A stretch of DNA of 64,000 nucleotides. Origin: Flavobacteriaceae bacterium. GTDB taxonomy: Bacteria > Bacteroidota > Bacteroidia > Flavobacteriales > Flavobacteriaceae. Made by a program: the position numbers and the translations under genes. Numbering within the stretch: the stretch's first letter is position 1; each line of letters opens with the position of its first letter. The notes under the pieces are model-generated. The model worked only from the letters and a program-made list of their open reading frames with translations, was not told the origin of the DNA and searched no databases. Of this stretch, positions 46,384 through 54,439 are shown piece after piece. The stretch is taken from contig JANQNQ010000009.1 in the NCBI GenBank assembly GCA_028279515.1, positions 124,001 to 188,000 of the forward strand, given 5' to 3'.

Positions 46384-46427
46384 ATGATATTCGTCATACT
46401 TTAGAAATCCTCATGCGGTTACATTTG
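46384..46427 (+). promoter_or_regulatory. FNR-like site and -7 element of the second uspA
   Basis: ATGAT-ATTC-GTCAT (46384-46397) and TACATTTG (46420-46427). Spacing 36.5 bp. Confidence 0.8.
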
Positions 46428-46449
46428 TTTTATAATTGAATGAACCGCG

Positions 46450-47298
46450 ATGAAGAACGTACTGATTCCAACCGACTTTTCGGACAATTCATGGAATGCC
46501 ATACGCTATGCGCTAAAGCTTTTCGAGAAGATCGAATGCAACGTCTATTTGCTGCATGTAAACCCTGTTCCAGACTATGTGTTTGAAGGATTCACATATA
46601 CTCCTTCAAATAACGTAATCGAAGAACAGTTGCTAGAACCTTCAAGAAAGCAACTCAATGTAATCGTGAGACGCAGCGAAAAAGAGTTCTTCAATGAGCG
46701 ACATCACTACTTCACGCTCAACGAACAAGGATCGTTTATTGATGCCGTAAGGAATCAAGTATCTGAGAAACAGATAGACTTCATCGTTATGGGGACCAAG
46801 GGAGCTACAGGGCTTAAAAGCTTGATCATTGGAAGCAACACGGGTGATGTGATCACCAAAGTTCAGTGCAATACGATCGTAGTGCCAGAAGATGCGGTAT
46901 ACCAGTCCCTCGAAGAAATGGCTTTTGCGACCGACTACAACATTTTCTATTCACCGAGCATACTTGAAGTACTTACTGAAATACTGCAATATAATAAGGC
47001 GATGATGCGGGTTATGCATGTAACCAAAGGCGAGAAACAACTTACCCAAAGTCAACTAAGTAATAAAGAATACTTGCAGAATTATTTAGCCGAAACGTTT
47101 CCCGATCGAAACAGTTTTCACACCCTTACTAACCGAAGTGTAAGTGCTGCAATTCAATGTTTTAGTGAGAGTCGTGATATTGATATGCTGGTGATGGTCG
47201 CTAAAAACTTGAATTTTTTGCAGCATCTGCTTTTCAATTCTACAGTTGAAGAAATCAGCTTTCATACCCAAATACCACTACTGGTGTTGCATGAATAA
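46450..47298 (+). CDS. Tandem universal stress protein (UspA), copy 2
   Basis: 282 residues, two Usp domains. The first has VMGTKGATGLKSLIIGSNTGDVI, an intact nucleotide loop; the second is divergent (MLVMVAKNLNFLQHLLFNSTVEEI). Same layout as 33468-34304, with which it shares the FNR-like promoter design. Ends 6 bp from a convergent lipoprotein gene. Confidence 0.88.
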   Translation: MKNVLIPTDFSDNSWNAIRYALKLFEKIECNVYLLHVNPVPDYVFEGFTYTPSNNVIEEQLLEPSRKQLNVIVRRSEKEFFNERHHYFTLNEQGSFIDAVRNQVSEKQIDFIVMGTKGATGLKSLIIGSNTGDVITKVQCNTIVVPEDAVYQSLEEMAFATDYNIFYSPSILEVLTEILQYNKAMMRVMHVTKGEKQLTQSQLSNKEYLQNYLAETFPDRNSFHTLTNRSVSAAIQCFSESRDIDMLVMVAKNLNFLQHLLFNSTVEEISFHTQIPLLVLHE

Positions 47299-47303
47299 CG
47301 CTG

Positions 47304-47600
47304 TCAATTCATAGCCTTTTCTTCAGCAGTTGACATATAGATTTTAGACACATGGTCCCGTTGATTTCTACGGTCAAAGAAGTAAGTGATTCGTATTGAA
47401 TCTCCGGGTTTTACCTTTCCGTAAGAACAGTAGTAGGTCTTTCCATTGTCCAGTGTGATGTCATACACATCGTATCTTGACGTCACTTTCATGACGACAC
47501 CTTGTATGTCTTTGTACAGGTCTGCCTTGTAAGCAGTGCAGCTAGCGGTAACAATAAGAAATGTAACCACACTAATTAAGCTTGTCATTTTCCTCAACAT
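47304..47600 (-). CDS. Small lipoprotein of unknown function
   Basis: 98 residues; signal with lipobox LIVTASC. The mature part is a small beta domain (DVYDITLDNGKTYYCSYGKV, PGDSIRITYFF). No family recognised. Convergent with uspA. Confidence 0.65.
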   Translation of the reverse strand: MLRKMTSLISVVTFLIVTASCTAYKADLYKDIQGVVMKVTSRYDVYDITLDNGKTYYCSYGKVKPGDSIRITYFFDRRNQRDHVSKIYMSTAEEKAMN

Positions 47601-47715
47601 CTTCCAGAGATTTTTGATTCATGGCAAACCTATCTCATGAATATTGTAAATCCAGAAGTGAAGTAATAAGTGTAGTACTATAAAGGATAAATGGTATTGA
47701 TACCGCCAATTATGG

Positions 47716-48171
47716 TCAAGAATCTTTCAAAAAAGCTTCTAATCTGTCAAATACAGAACCCCACCCGTTCATAAAGCCCATCTGTTCTTGCTGCCTGCAG
47801 TATTCTTCAGTGGGGTGCACCACATTAAAGGTAAAGCGTGTCTTGTCGCCATCAGCTTCAAACATGGCTTGGATCTCGACACCTTCTGTCATAGGTTTAA
47901 AGTCTGCCGACGATCTTATGAGCTTGAACTCTACAATTTCAATATAAGATCCTTCCGTAATAAATTCATTTCCGTCAGGCATCAACATGCTGTATTTCCA
48001 TTGACCGCCTTCCTCAAAATTATGTTCGATCACTTTGATCTCCATCCCTTTGGGTCCCCACCATTGTGCAATGTGATCGGGTTGCGTCCAAGCTTCCCAT
48101 ACCAAAGTAATAGGAGCATTGAAGGTTCGTTTTAAGGATAGTGTTCGGTTGTCTGTGTTAGAATTACTCAT
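47716..48171 (-). CDS. SRPBCC / AHSA1-type protein
   Basis: 151 residues. START-like ligand-binding fold: RTFNAPITLVWEAWTQPDHI, WWGPKGM, EIVEFKLIRSSADF and the C-terminal helix GWGSVFDRLEAFL. Cytoplasmic; ligand unknown. Its start overlaps the end of the ArsR-type regulator by 8 bp, the widespread ArsR-SRPBCC pairing in which the regulator represses both. Confidence 0.9.
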   Translation of the reverse strand: MSNSNTDNRTLSLKRTFNAPITLVWEAWTQPDHIAQWWGPKGMEIKVIEHNFEEGGQWKYSMLMPDGNEFITEGSYIEIVEFKLIRSSADFKPMTEGVEIQAMFEADGDKTRFTFNVVHPTEEYCRQQEQMGFMNGWGSVFDRLEAFLKDS

Positions 48172-48496
48172 TTTGTTGTTTTTTAGCTTGAAGTTTGTTT
48201 AGGTATTGCTCAAAAGAATCCAGTTTGTCTTCCCAGAGACTGCGGTACTGATCGATCCATAAAAAAGCAGGAATAAGGTTTTGCGGCTGTATCAAACACC
48301 AACGTTCTCTTCCTTTTTTTTGAATGGAAACGATACCACATTCGCTCAAGATCTTCAAATGTTTTGATATCGCCGGACGGCTTACGTCAAATCGCTCAGC
48401 TACCGAATTAACGGTTAAGGTTTCTTCGGCCAGCAGAGAAATAATCTCTCTTCTAACAGGATCGGCAATGGCTTGAAAAACGTCTCTTCGAATCAT
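48164..48496 (-). CDS. ArsR-family repressor of the SRPBCC operon
   Basis: 110 residues from ATG 48496 (a longer frame to 48673 runs through the operators and promoter and is rejected). Winged helix: FQAIADPVRREIISLLAEE, NSVAERFDVSRPAISKHLKIL, VSIQKKGRERWCLI. Two palindromes around its own promoter suggest autoregulation. There is no obvious cysteine metal site. Confidence 0.9.
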   Translation of the reverse strand: MIRRDVFQAIADPVRREIISLLAEETLTVNSVAERFDVSRPAISKHLKILSECGIVSIQKKGRERWCLIQPQNLIPAFLWIDQYRSLWEDKLDSFEQYLNKLQAKKQQNE

Positions 48497-48501
48497 TTTA
48501 T

Positions 48502-48543
48502 GTAACGGATTGGTTACAAATATAAACGTAACTATTCGGTTAC
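48502..48543 (-). promoter_or_regulatory. Paired operator and promoter of the ArsR-SRPBCC operon
   Basis: Two copies of GTAAC-N6-GTTAC: 48502-48517 (spacer GGATTG) and 48528-48543 (spacer TATTCG), 26 bp apart. The minus-strand -7 element TATATTTG (48524-48517) lies between them and overlaps the first, so binding would block RNA polymerase. Confidence 0.8.
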
Positions 48544-48611
48544 GCAAATTTATTTTGAGTAGAATAGACCGAGGGGAGTCGAAGGCAATAATGGTCAAGA
48601 AAACTATGTTG

Positions 48612-48619
48612 TATATTTG
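48612..48619 (+). promoter_or_regulatory. -7 element of the second ArsR-type gene
   Basis: TATATTTG, 17 bp before ATG 48636, which supports that start. Confidence 0.55.
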
Positions 48620-48635
48620 CAGCAAAGCAACGGTT

Positions 48636-48959
48636 ATGAGAATACGAGCAGAGATATCAAGTAAATATATCAATGAAGACGATCAAAAGATGGCAAAAAT
48701 AGCAAACGCATTGGCGCATCCTTTACGCGTCGCATTGGTTAGGTATCTCAGTGAAAAAAATGGTGGTACGGGGGTTGATAATGTGACGTGCAACAAGGAC
48801 TTGGTCGAAATGTTCGATTATTCGCAGTCTACCATGTCGCAACATGTCAAGATCTTAAAAGAATGCGGACTCTTTATTACCGAAAGCAAAGACAAATTCA
48901 CCTATTACTATCTTAATAGACCGCTTCTTCAAGAATTCAGTGTCTTCTTTGATCGCTAG
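48636..48959 (+). CDS. ArsR-family winged-helix regulator
   Basis: 107 residues from ATG 48636. KIANALAHPLRVALVRYLSE, then a loop with VDNVTCNKDLVEMF and recognition region DYSQSTMSQHVKILKECGLF. A different subfamily from the regulator at 48164-48496 and divergent from it. Target unknown. Confidence 0.85.
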   Translation: MRIRAEISSKYINEDDQKMAKIANALAHPLRVALVRYLSEKNGGTGVDNVTCNKDLVEMFDYSQSTMSQHVKILKECGLFITESKDKFTYYYLNRPLLQEFSVFFDR

Positions 48960-49018
48960 CCAATAATTTCCATTATTTTATTTTCTAAAAAACATTTGGT
49001 AGGCTAAATCTGATCCAT

Positions 49019-49048
49019 TAAATTCGTATATCGTTAATAGGCGATATA
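49019..49048 (+). promoter_or_regulatory. Dyad upstream of the DinB gene
   Basis: TATATCG-N8-CGATATA (49027-49048) within a 17-bp stretch, TAAATTCGTATATCGTT (49019-49035), that recurs exactly at 52398-52414. Confidence 0.6.
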
Positions 49049-49104
49049 TAAATAATTTGCAATAATTGCATTCAAGATTCAAGCAGCGCATTAAAACTAT
49101 TTTG

Positions 49105-49608
49105 ATGAATGATATCGAGATACTAATTGAAGGAATCGCACGTTCGCCCATAATCCTGAAAAATTTGGCCAGCCAAATACCAGAAGACTTTCTAAAAAAT
49201 AGAAGGGTAAAAGGGAAATGGACCATCCATGAACATATCGTTCACTTGGCAGAAGCCGAGAAAATGATCTACCAACGGTTTATATCATTCAAGAGAAGTA
49301 TACGACCCAATTTTTCAAACTACTCGCCAGACGAGACTGTAGATGTTGGGAATTTGATGAAGAGGGACCTGTCACAAGAAATCGAAGACTTTGATAAACA
49401 TAGAAAGAACACCGTAGATCTCGTTAAGACATTCACTGCAGAAGATTGGAGTAAAAAAGCCACACATCAAGAATATATAGAATACAGCGCCTACATCCTA
49501 TTGCGACATGTATTGATGCACGATAACCTTCACATGTATCGATGTGAAGAACTATGGCTCACCACAGATAAATTTTTAGCAAAAAGACAGAGCCATGCGG
49601 CTGATTAG
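49105..49608 (+). CDS. DinB-family four-helix protein
   Basis: 167 residues from ATG 49105 (an upstream TTG at 49066 is less likely). DinB fold with three His likely to bind metal: WTIHEHIVHLAEAEK and LRHVLMHDNLHMYR. Members are thiol-dependent transferases or of unknown function. Overlaps the next gene by 14 bp, so translation is coupled. Confidence 0.85.
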   Translation: MNDIEILIEGIARSPIILKNLASQIPEDFLKNRRVKGKWTIHEHIVHLAEAEKMIYQRFISFKRSIRPNFSNYSPDETVDVGNLMKRDLSQEIEDFDKHRKNTVDLVKTFTAEDWSKKATHQEYIEYSAYILLRHVLMHDNLHMYRCEELWLTTDKFLAKRQSHAAD

Positions 49609-50104
49609 TAACAACATAAAGACATTGCAAGAACGTTTGACAGGGACTTGGAAGGGGAGCGGAAAGGGAAGTTTCCCCACACTCGAATCCTTTGATTACG
49701 AAGAACTTCTTGTATTCAAGTGCCTTAAAGAAGAACCGTATCTCGAGGTCTCGCAAAAAGCTTGGACTTTAAACGGTGAAGAACGTCAGTTGGTGCATTG
49801 GGAAACAGGGATCATAACGATGCTTTCTGACCGCCAACTCAAATGGTATTGTAGCCATATGAATGGAAGGATGGAAGTATATGGCGGAAACATTTTGTGT
49901 AAAGAAGATACAATAGAAATACACCTAAAAAGTGAGTTTGTAAAGAACGAAATAGGACTCAAGACGGCATTGCATTCAGAGCGGATCATACATCTGTCAG
50001 ACAAAGAGCTTAGTTACACAATGAAGATGTCAACCACCGAAGTTTCCAAGTTGACACAGCATTTAAAAGCAAGTTTAAAAAAACAAGAAACGAATAACCC
50101 ATAA
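49595..50104 (+). CDS. Nitrobindin-like haem-binding beta-barrel protein
   Basis: 169 residues. N-terminal signature LTGTWKGSGKGSFPTLESFD and HWETGII, then a ten-strand-like pattern, and near the C-terminus His156 in LTQHLKASL, at the place of the proximal haem ligand in nitrobindins. These barrels bind ferric haem and react with NO or peroxynitrite. Haem binding here is inferred from motifs. Coupled to the DinB gene upstream. Confidence 0.72.
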   Translation: MRLISNNIKTLQERLTGTWKGSGKGSFPTLESFDYEELLVFKCLKEEPYLEVSQKAWTLNGEERQLVHWETGIITMLSDRQLKWYCSHMNGRMEVYGGNILCKEDTIEIHLKSEFVKNEIGLKTALHSERIIHLSDKELSYTMKMSTTEVSKLTQHLKASLKKQETNNP

Positions 50105-50115
50105 ATACTTATACA

Positions 50116-51000
50116 ATGATGAAAACTTTCAATGTACTATTACTGTTGACCCTAATGAGCTCTTGCGCTTCTGTGGCTCAAGAATTACACCCACTAGAAG
50201 AAGTCAATGGACATTACGAAAGACTGCAACGACTGGATGCATCTCCCAATCCAGAAAGAGCTCATTTAGACGAGATAGCATTTCCAGCAGACGAGTACAG
50301 CAGTGGTACGCTGATCTATACGATGATCACTCCCGCGTACCTGAGTCCGAAGCAGGTCGAAGAGTTAAAACAAAGCATTCAGTTTCCTGCGAATAGTTCG
50401 GATCAAACTCGCGCCGAATTAGATTACCTACTTGAATGGCAAGAGAAAAGAACCGCAGCCCAAGAAGACCGTTCCAGAAACTTCTTGGCACCTATTGGGT
50501 ATTGGCCACATGCTGATTTGCTAGAGACACACAGACGTCACGAGCAAAACTTAGAATACCTTTTCTACGAAGGCCGAACCGTGATGGGGCCAGAGACCAC
50601 CGCGAAGAACTATCCAGCAACAGCCAAACTGCTAAAGGGAATAACCAAAGACATGCGGTTAATGGAGTTTACAGTGAAGTACCACTTGCTCAGAGCCAGG
50701 CCTTATCATCTGGAGCCCAAATTAGATCCGTTGGCCCGAATCTCATCACCCTCCTTTGCAAGCGGACACACCCTTTGGGCGTATATTCAGGCTTTTGCCT
50801 GGAGCGAATTGATTCCGTCCAAACGAAAAGAATTCTTAGAAGTAGCTTATGAAGTCGGAGAATCCAGAGAGATCATGGGAATCCACTATCCAAGCGATGA
50901 AGAAGCTGCACGCGTATTGGCACACCGCATGCTTACCGCTATGCTTTCCAACGAAAAATTTAAAGAAGACCTTAGAAGGGCAAAGCAAGAGTGGAACTAG
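50116..51000 (+). CDS. Exported class-A-type acid phosphatase (PAP2 superfamily)
   Basis: 294 residues with a signal peptide, possibly lipid-modified (LMSSC). The PAP2 phosphatase motifs are present in order: KYHLLRARPYH, PSFASGH and SREIMGIHYPSDE, matching K-x6-RP, PSGH-like and SR-x5-H-x3-D. Periplasmic phosphomonoesterase, likely for phosphate scavenging. 12 bp after the nitrobindin-like gene, perhaps one transcript. Confidence 0.86.
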   Translation: MMKTFNVLLLLTLMSSCASVAQELHPLEEVNGHYERLQRLDASPNPERAHLDEIAFPADEYSSGTLIYTMITPAYLSPKQVEELKQSIQFPANSSDQTRAELDYLLEWQEKRTAAQEDRSRNFLAPIGYWPHADLLETHRRHEQNLEYLFYEGRTVMGPETTAKNYPATAKLLKGITKDMRLMEFTVKYHLLRARPYHLEPKLDPLARISSPSFASGHTLWAYIQAFAWSELIPSKRKEFLEVAYEVGESREIMGIHYPSDEEAARVLAHRMLTAMLSNEKFKEDLRRAKQEWN

Positions 51001-51047
51001 AATAACTTTAGAATGGTAACTTTATATCCAACGTGAAACAATGCATT

Positions 51048-51464
51048 ATGAAAACGATACAACTCCTAACATTTTTTTTCGTGTCAACCCTATGGTTGCA
51101 CGCTCAAGAAGAAACGATATTAGAGGTCTTCAATGACCAAATAAAGGCGTTCGACGCAAAAGATATTGATCGCCTTGTAGACAACGTTTCCCAAGATTTT
51201 AAATACTATTACGTAACTGCCGACGAGTTGATACTTGAAGTTGAAGGAAAAGAGAAGTTTAGAGAGAGTATGCAGCAGTATTTTGCGGCTGATATGAAAG
51301 TGAATTCGGTGGTCGAAAGCTATATCATACAAGGAAACAAGATCAGTTTCAAAGAAGTTGTTACCTATACAAACAAAGAGGGAAAGAGGGTGTCGGCCTC
51401 CTCCATGGGGGTGTATCAAATAGTAGACGGAAAGATCAAGAGGTCCTGGTATTTTACAGACTGA
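51048..51464 (+). CDS. Secreted SnoaL/NTF2-like protein
   Basis: 138 residues from ATG 51048 (GTG 51033 is the alternative). Signal peptide ending WLHAQ, then a single NTF2-like domain (EVFNDQIKAFDAKDIDRL, VYQIVDGKIKRSWYF). Function unknown. Ends 11 bp from a convergent gene. Confidence 0.78.
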   Translation: MKTIQLLTFFFVSTLWLHAQEETILEVFNDQIKAFDAKDIDRLVDNVSQDFKYYYVTADELILEVEGKEKFRESMQQYFAADMKVNSVVESYIIQGNKISFKEVVTYTNKEGKRVSASSMGVYQIVDGKIKRSWYFTD

Positions 51465-51474
51465 TCAGATGCCG

Positions 51475-52350
51475 TTAAGAGGTAAGTTTAAAAACTGAAA
51501 TGTAAAAATCTTTTCTGGCGGAAAAGCCTCGGGGTACGAAGAGCGTTCGATCTTTGATCGAGAAATAGGTGTCGCCAAAATAAATGCTATCGCTTTTCTG
51601 CAACGTCTGAATCTTTAGATCAGCGTCTAAATGAAGTAAAGAACGATGTGTTACCGTGGTTAAGAAGTATCCACCCGAACCGTCAGGCGAGATTCCGTCA
51701 AAGTCATCAGCTCCCTCCGGAAGCTGGATAGGAGTGACCTCTTTAGTGGCAATGTCTATAGAGATCAAATGGGTTCCTCCAACGATAATATGTTTGTCTT
51801 CAGCAACGATGCCGTTGGCCCACTGCAATAGCTCTTCGTCCTGAAGCCATAATCGAAGTTCATCATCAATCAATGTATATACCGAATGCACAAAGGAGGC
51901 CGTGACAAAGAGGTCTCCTTTACTGTTGATCGAAACATCATTAAGTCCGAGTTTGTCACTAGGTGCCATTATTCGTTGAATGATATGACCATTTTTTGGG
52001 TCAATTACGACCAAAGCATTAACATCGGCAACATATAGTTGGCCGTTGTGAAGGGCCATGCCAGTTGGGCGATTAAGACCATCGACCCATTTCAATTGTA
52101 AAAGTTCTCCTTGGGCCGAAATTTTAGAAATGTATCCTTCACCACCCACTTTATATTGGTTTCCGCTAGTGGTATAAAAACAGTGATTGGATTTGTCATG
52201 GATCACGCTTTCTACGTTGAGAAGTCCTTGATTTTTAACCCAATCTTCAGCCAGATGAAACGTTTCTTGGTTGACAAGAATAGGGGCGTTGTTCTTTGTG
52301 TTGGTGCATCCCAACATCAAAAGTGATAAAAGAAACAATCTTAAAGCCAT
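51475..52350 (-). CDS. SMP-30/gluconolactonase-like beta-propeller lipoprotein
   Basis: 291 residues; lipobox LSLLMLGC (Cys15). Six-bladed propeller repeats such as GLNRPTGMALHNGQLYVADV, GLNDVSINSKGDLFVTA and FDGISPDGSGGYFLTT. Acidic residues typical of the metal site are present (DVN, ND, DFDG). Probably a periplasmic lactonase or binding protein. Divergent from the VCBS gene, with the shared dyad between them. Confidence 0.8.
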   Translation of the reverse strand: MALRLFLLSLLMLGCTNTKNNAPILVNQETFHLAEDWVKNQGLLNVESVIHDKSNHCFYTTSGNQYKVGGEGYISKISAQGELLQLKWVDGLNRPTGMALHNGQLYVADVNALVVIDPKNGHIIQRIMAPSDKLGLNDVSINSKGDLFVTASFVHSVYTLIDDELRLWLQDEELLQWANGIVAEDKHIIVGGTHLISIDIATKEVTPIQLPEGADDFDGISPDGSGGYFLTTVTHRSLLHLDADLKIQTLQKSDSIYFGDTYFSIKDRTLFVPRGFSARKDFYISVFKLTS

Positions 52351-52397
52351 GTATTAAAATTAACAAAGTTTTGCATCCCTTCGTTTTAAAATTATCA

Positions 52398-52424
52398 TAA
52401 ATTCGTATATCGTTTATAAACGAT
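52398..52424 (+). promoter_or_regulatory. Dyad in the divergent promoter region
   Basis: Perfect 16-bp palindrome ATCGTTTATAAACGAT (52409-52424) inside a stretch shared with 49019-49035. It could serve both flanking genes. Confidence 0.6.
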
Positions 52425-52441
52425 GTGTAAATAACTAAACT

Positions 52442-53971
52442 ATGAACTCAATTGCTAAATATCTACTGATAGGAGTGTGGTTAACCGTGTGCGTCGGTTG
52501 CGCTGAAGAAGAACAAAAAACGACAACACAAGCAGACCAGCCGATTTTTGAATCCATGAAATCTGGCCGTATCGCCACCGATGGCGGACTCTCCCGGGGA
52601 GTAGCCTGGGGAGATTACGATGCCGACGGAGATCCAGATTTGTATGTAGCCAACTCAAACGCCCAATGGAATGCGCTCTATCGAAACAACGGGGATGGTA
52701 CGTTCAAAAAGATGACGAGCGACGCTGGCAATGACCGCGTTTATTCAGAGGTAGTAAAACATGGCGGTAACTCTCAAGGCGTTAATTGGGTCGATATTGA
52801 CAATGACGGTGATTTGGACTTATATGTTGTGAGTCGTGGCAAAGAAGGAAACTTTCTTTTTGAGAACATCGACAATTTAGGGTTTAAAAGAGTTTTGGAC
52901 GGTCCGCTAACATCAGATCAAATTGCGGCCTCCATGGCCTGTTGGGCGGATATCGAAGGCGATGGCGATCTCGATGTATTGATCGTAGCCTCTGGCTCTG
53001 GGGCCAATTGGGTGTTCAAAAATATAGACGGAAGAAATTTCGAGCAGGTCACAGATGTAGAAATGGCAAAGAGTGATTCCAGCGGTCGAGCGTGTGCCTG
53101 TGGAGATGCCAACAACGACGGACTGCCCGAATTCTATATAGCCAATGCCAGGAAGCCGAATTTGTACTATAAGAACCTAGGGAATTGGAAATTTGAGAAG
53201 GTAATGAAAGGACATGTTGTCGAAGACATAGGATATTCTTATGGTGTTTCTTGGGCCGATTACGATGGCGACGGAGATCTGGATTTGTTCTTAGCCAATT
53301 TTGACAAGCAGAACTTTCTTTACAACAATGACGGTACGGGTAATTTGATGCCTGTACGAGAGAGCATTTTAACGCAAGAGCAGGGAGGTGCTTCTAAAGG
53401 GCACACTTGGGGGGACTATGATAATGATACAGATATTGATCTCTTCATTGCCAACGGAACCTATCGCCCCGATATGCAAAACTTCCTGTATTTAAACGAA
53501 GGTAACGGTAAGTTCATTCGCAATTACGAAGGAGAAATTAAAAAACATGCAGACACTTCGGCAGGAGCGGCACACGCCGATTTTGATCGGGATGGCGACC
53601 TGGATATTTTTGTGGCCAATTGGGGAAGTAACGATCAAGTAAACAGGTTCTACGTAAATACCAGCACAGGACAGAATTGGGTCTCGCTACGCCTACAAGG
53701 AACAGATTCAAACCGCTTCGGAATAGGAGCCAAAGTGACCTTGGAAATTTCAGATGGCACTTCCTCTAAAAAATTATATCGATGGATGTATCCTGTCACG
53801 GGGTACGGAAGTCAAGATGACTATGAATTGCACTTCGGACTTGGAACAGGCTATGACATTAAAACACTTTCGATAAAATGGCCATCAGGGCATGAAGACG
53901 TGCATCGAGATTTTGCGTTTAACAAACATTATAGAGCAAAAGAACGGGCGGATATAAGCGTGGCTAACTGA
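52442..53971 (+). CDS. Surface lipoprotein with VCBS/FG-GAP repeats and ASPIC/UnbV domain
   Basis: 509 residues; lipobox in VCVGC (Cys20). About seven calcium-binding FG-GAP blades, e.g. GDYDADGDPDLYVAN, DIDNDGDLDLYVV, DYDGDGDLDLFLAN, forming an integrin-like propeller (about 35-390), followed by a C-terminal ASPIC/UnbV domain (GQNWVSLRLQGTDSNRFGIG, YELHFGLG, IKWPSGHEDV). Likely outer-membrane adhesion or carbohydrate-related protein. No T9SS tail. Confidence 0.87.
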   Translation: MNSIAKYLLIGVWLTVCVGCAEEEQKTTTQADQPIFESMKSGRIATDGGLSRGVAWGDYDADGDPDLYVANSNAQWNALYRNNGDGTFKKMTSDAGNDRVYSEVVKHGGNSQGVNWVDIDNDGDLDLYVVSRGKEGNFLFENIDNLGFKRVLDGPLTSDQIAASMACWADIEGDGDLDVLIVASGSGANWVFKNIDGRNFEQVTDVEMAKSDSSGRACACGDANNDGLPEFYIANARKPNLYYKNLGNWKFEKVMKGHVVEDIGYSYGVSWADYDGDGDLDLFLANFDKQNFLYNNDGTGNLMPVRESILTQEQGGASKGHTWGDYDNDTDIDLFIANGTYRPDMQNFLYLNEGNGKFIRNYEGEIKKHADTSAGAAHADFDRDGDLDIFVANWGSNDQVNRFYVNTSTGQNWVSLRLQGTDSNRFGIGAKVTLEISDGTSSKKLYRWMYPVTGYGSQDDYELHFGLGTGYDIKTLSIKWPSGHEDVHRDFAFNKHYRAKERADISVAN

Positions 53972-53992
53972 CCAGGAGAAAGAAGATAGAAT

Positions 53993-54026
53993 AAAAAAAC
54001 CGCGCCTGATGACACGGTTTTGTTGT
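53993..54026. terminator. Bidirectional terminator-like hairpin
   Basis: AAAACCG...CGGTTTT stem; the T-run is strong on the minus strand (for the gene at 54069-54296) and weak on the plus strand. Confidence 0.65.
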
Positions 54027-54068
54027 TAATGTACTAATGTAAGATGCTTTCTTTTGGTGTAGACAACT

Positions 54069-54296
54069 TCAGAATGCCGGGTCAGGCCTTCCTTTTAAAC
54101 GAACTTCGATCTTTTTCTTTTTCACCGTAAGTCGTTTCATAATGTCCATAATGTTGGCATCTTTTGTTCTCTTATAAATTTCATTTAAAGCTAAAACAAG
54201 TCGTTTGGCCTCTCTAGAGGCGACCACTCTGTCACTGGTTGACATTCGGCTCAACTTCGCTTTTTCAAATGCTAAGGCTTCATTTATCAGATCCAT
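54069..54296 (-). CDS. Small conserved-looking helical protein
   Basis: 75 residues, basic, predicted all-helical (LINEALAFEKAKLSRMSTSD, EIYKRTKDANIMDIMKRL), no membrane segment. Family not recognised. It has its own downstream hairpin and is divergent from the fasciclin gene, which supports it being real. Confidence 0.65.
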   Translation of the reverse strand: MDLINEALAFEKAKLSRMSTSDRVVASREAKRLVLALNEIYKRTKDANIMDIMKRLTVKKKKIEVRLKGRPDPAF

Positions 54297-54350
54297 ATGT
54301 ATTGCGGTTTTAAATCTTAGTAAAATTAATGATTCAGGGGTGGGAAAGCA

Positions 54351-54388
54351 ATTTTGTTTACTATATTTAACAAAAAATTAAACAAAAT
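54351..54388. promoter_or_regulatory. Inverted repeat in the fasciclin promoter
   Basis: ATTTTGTTTA (54351-54360) and TAAACAAAAT (54379-54388) are perfect inverted copies 18 bp apart, 26 bp upstream of the -7 element. Confidence 0.55.
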
Positions 54389-54414
54389 ATGACAGAAATA
54401 AGCAAAGCCGCACC

Positions 54415-54422
54415 TATCTTTG
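54415..54422 (+). promoter_or_regulatory. -7 element of the fasciclin gene
   Basis: TATCTTTG, 17 bp before ATG 54440. It lies downstream of an earlier in-frame ATG (54389), which it argues against. Confidence 0.6.
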
Positions 54423-54439
54423 TGAAAAACAGCGTTATC

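Noticed and set aside
48497..48673. Longer N-terminus for the ArsR-type repressor
   Set aside because: The extension covers both operators and the -7 element, and the winged helix is complete from 48496.
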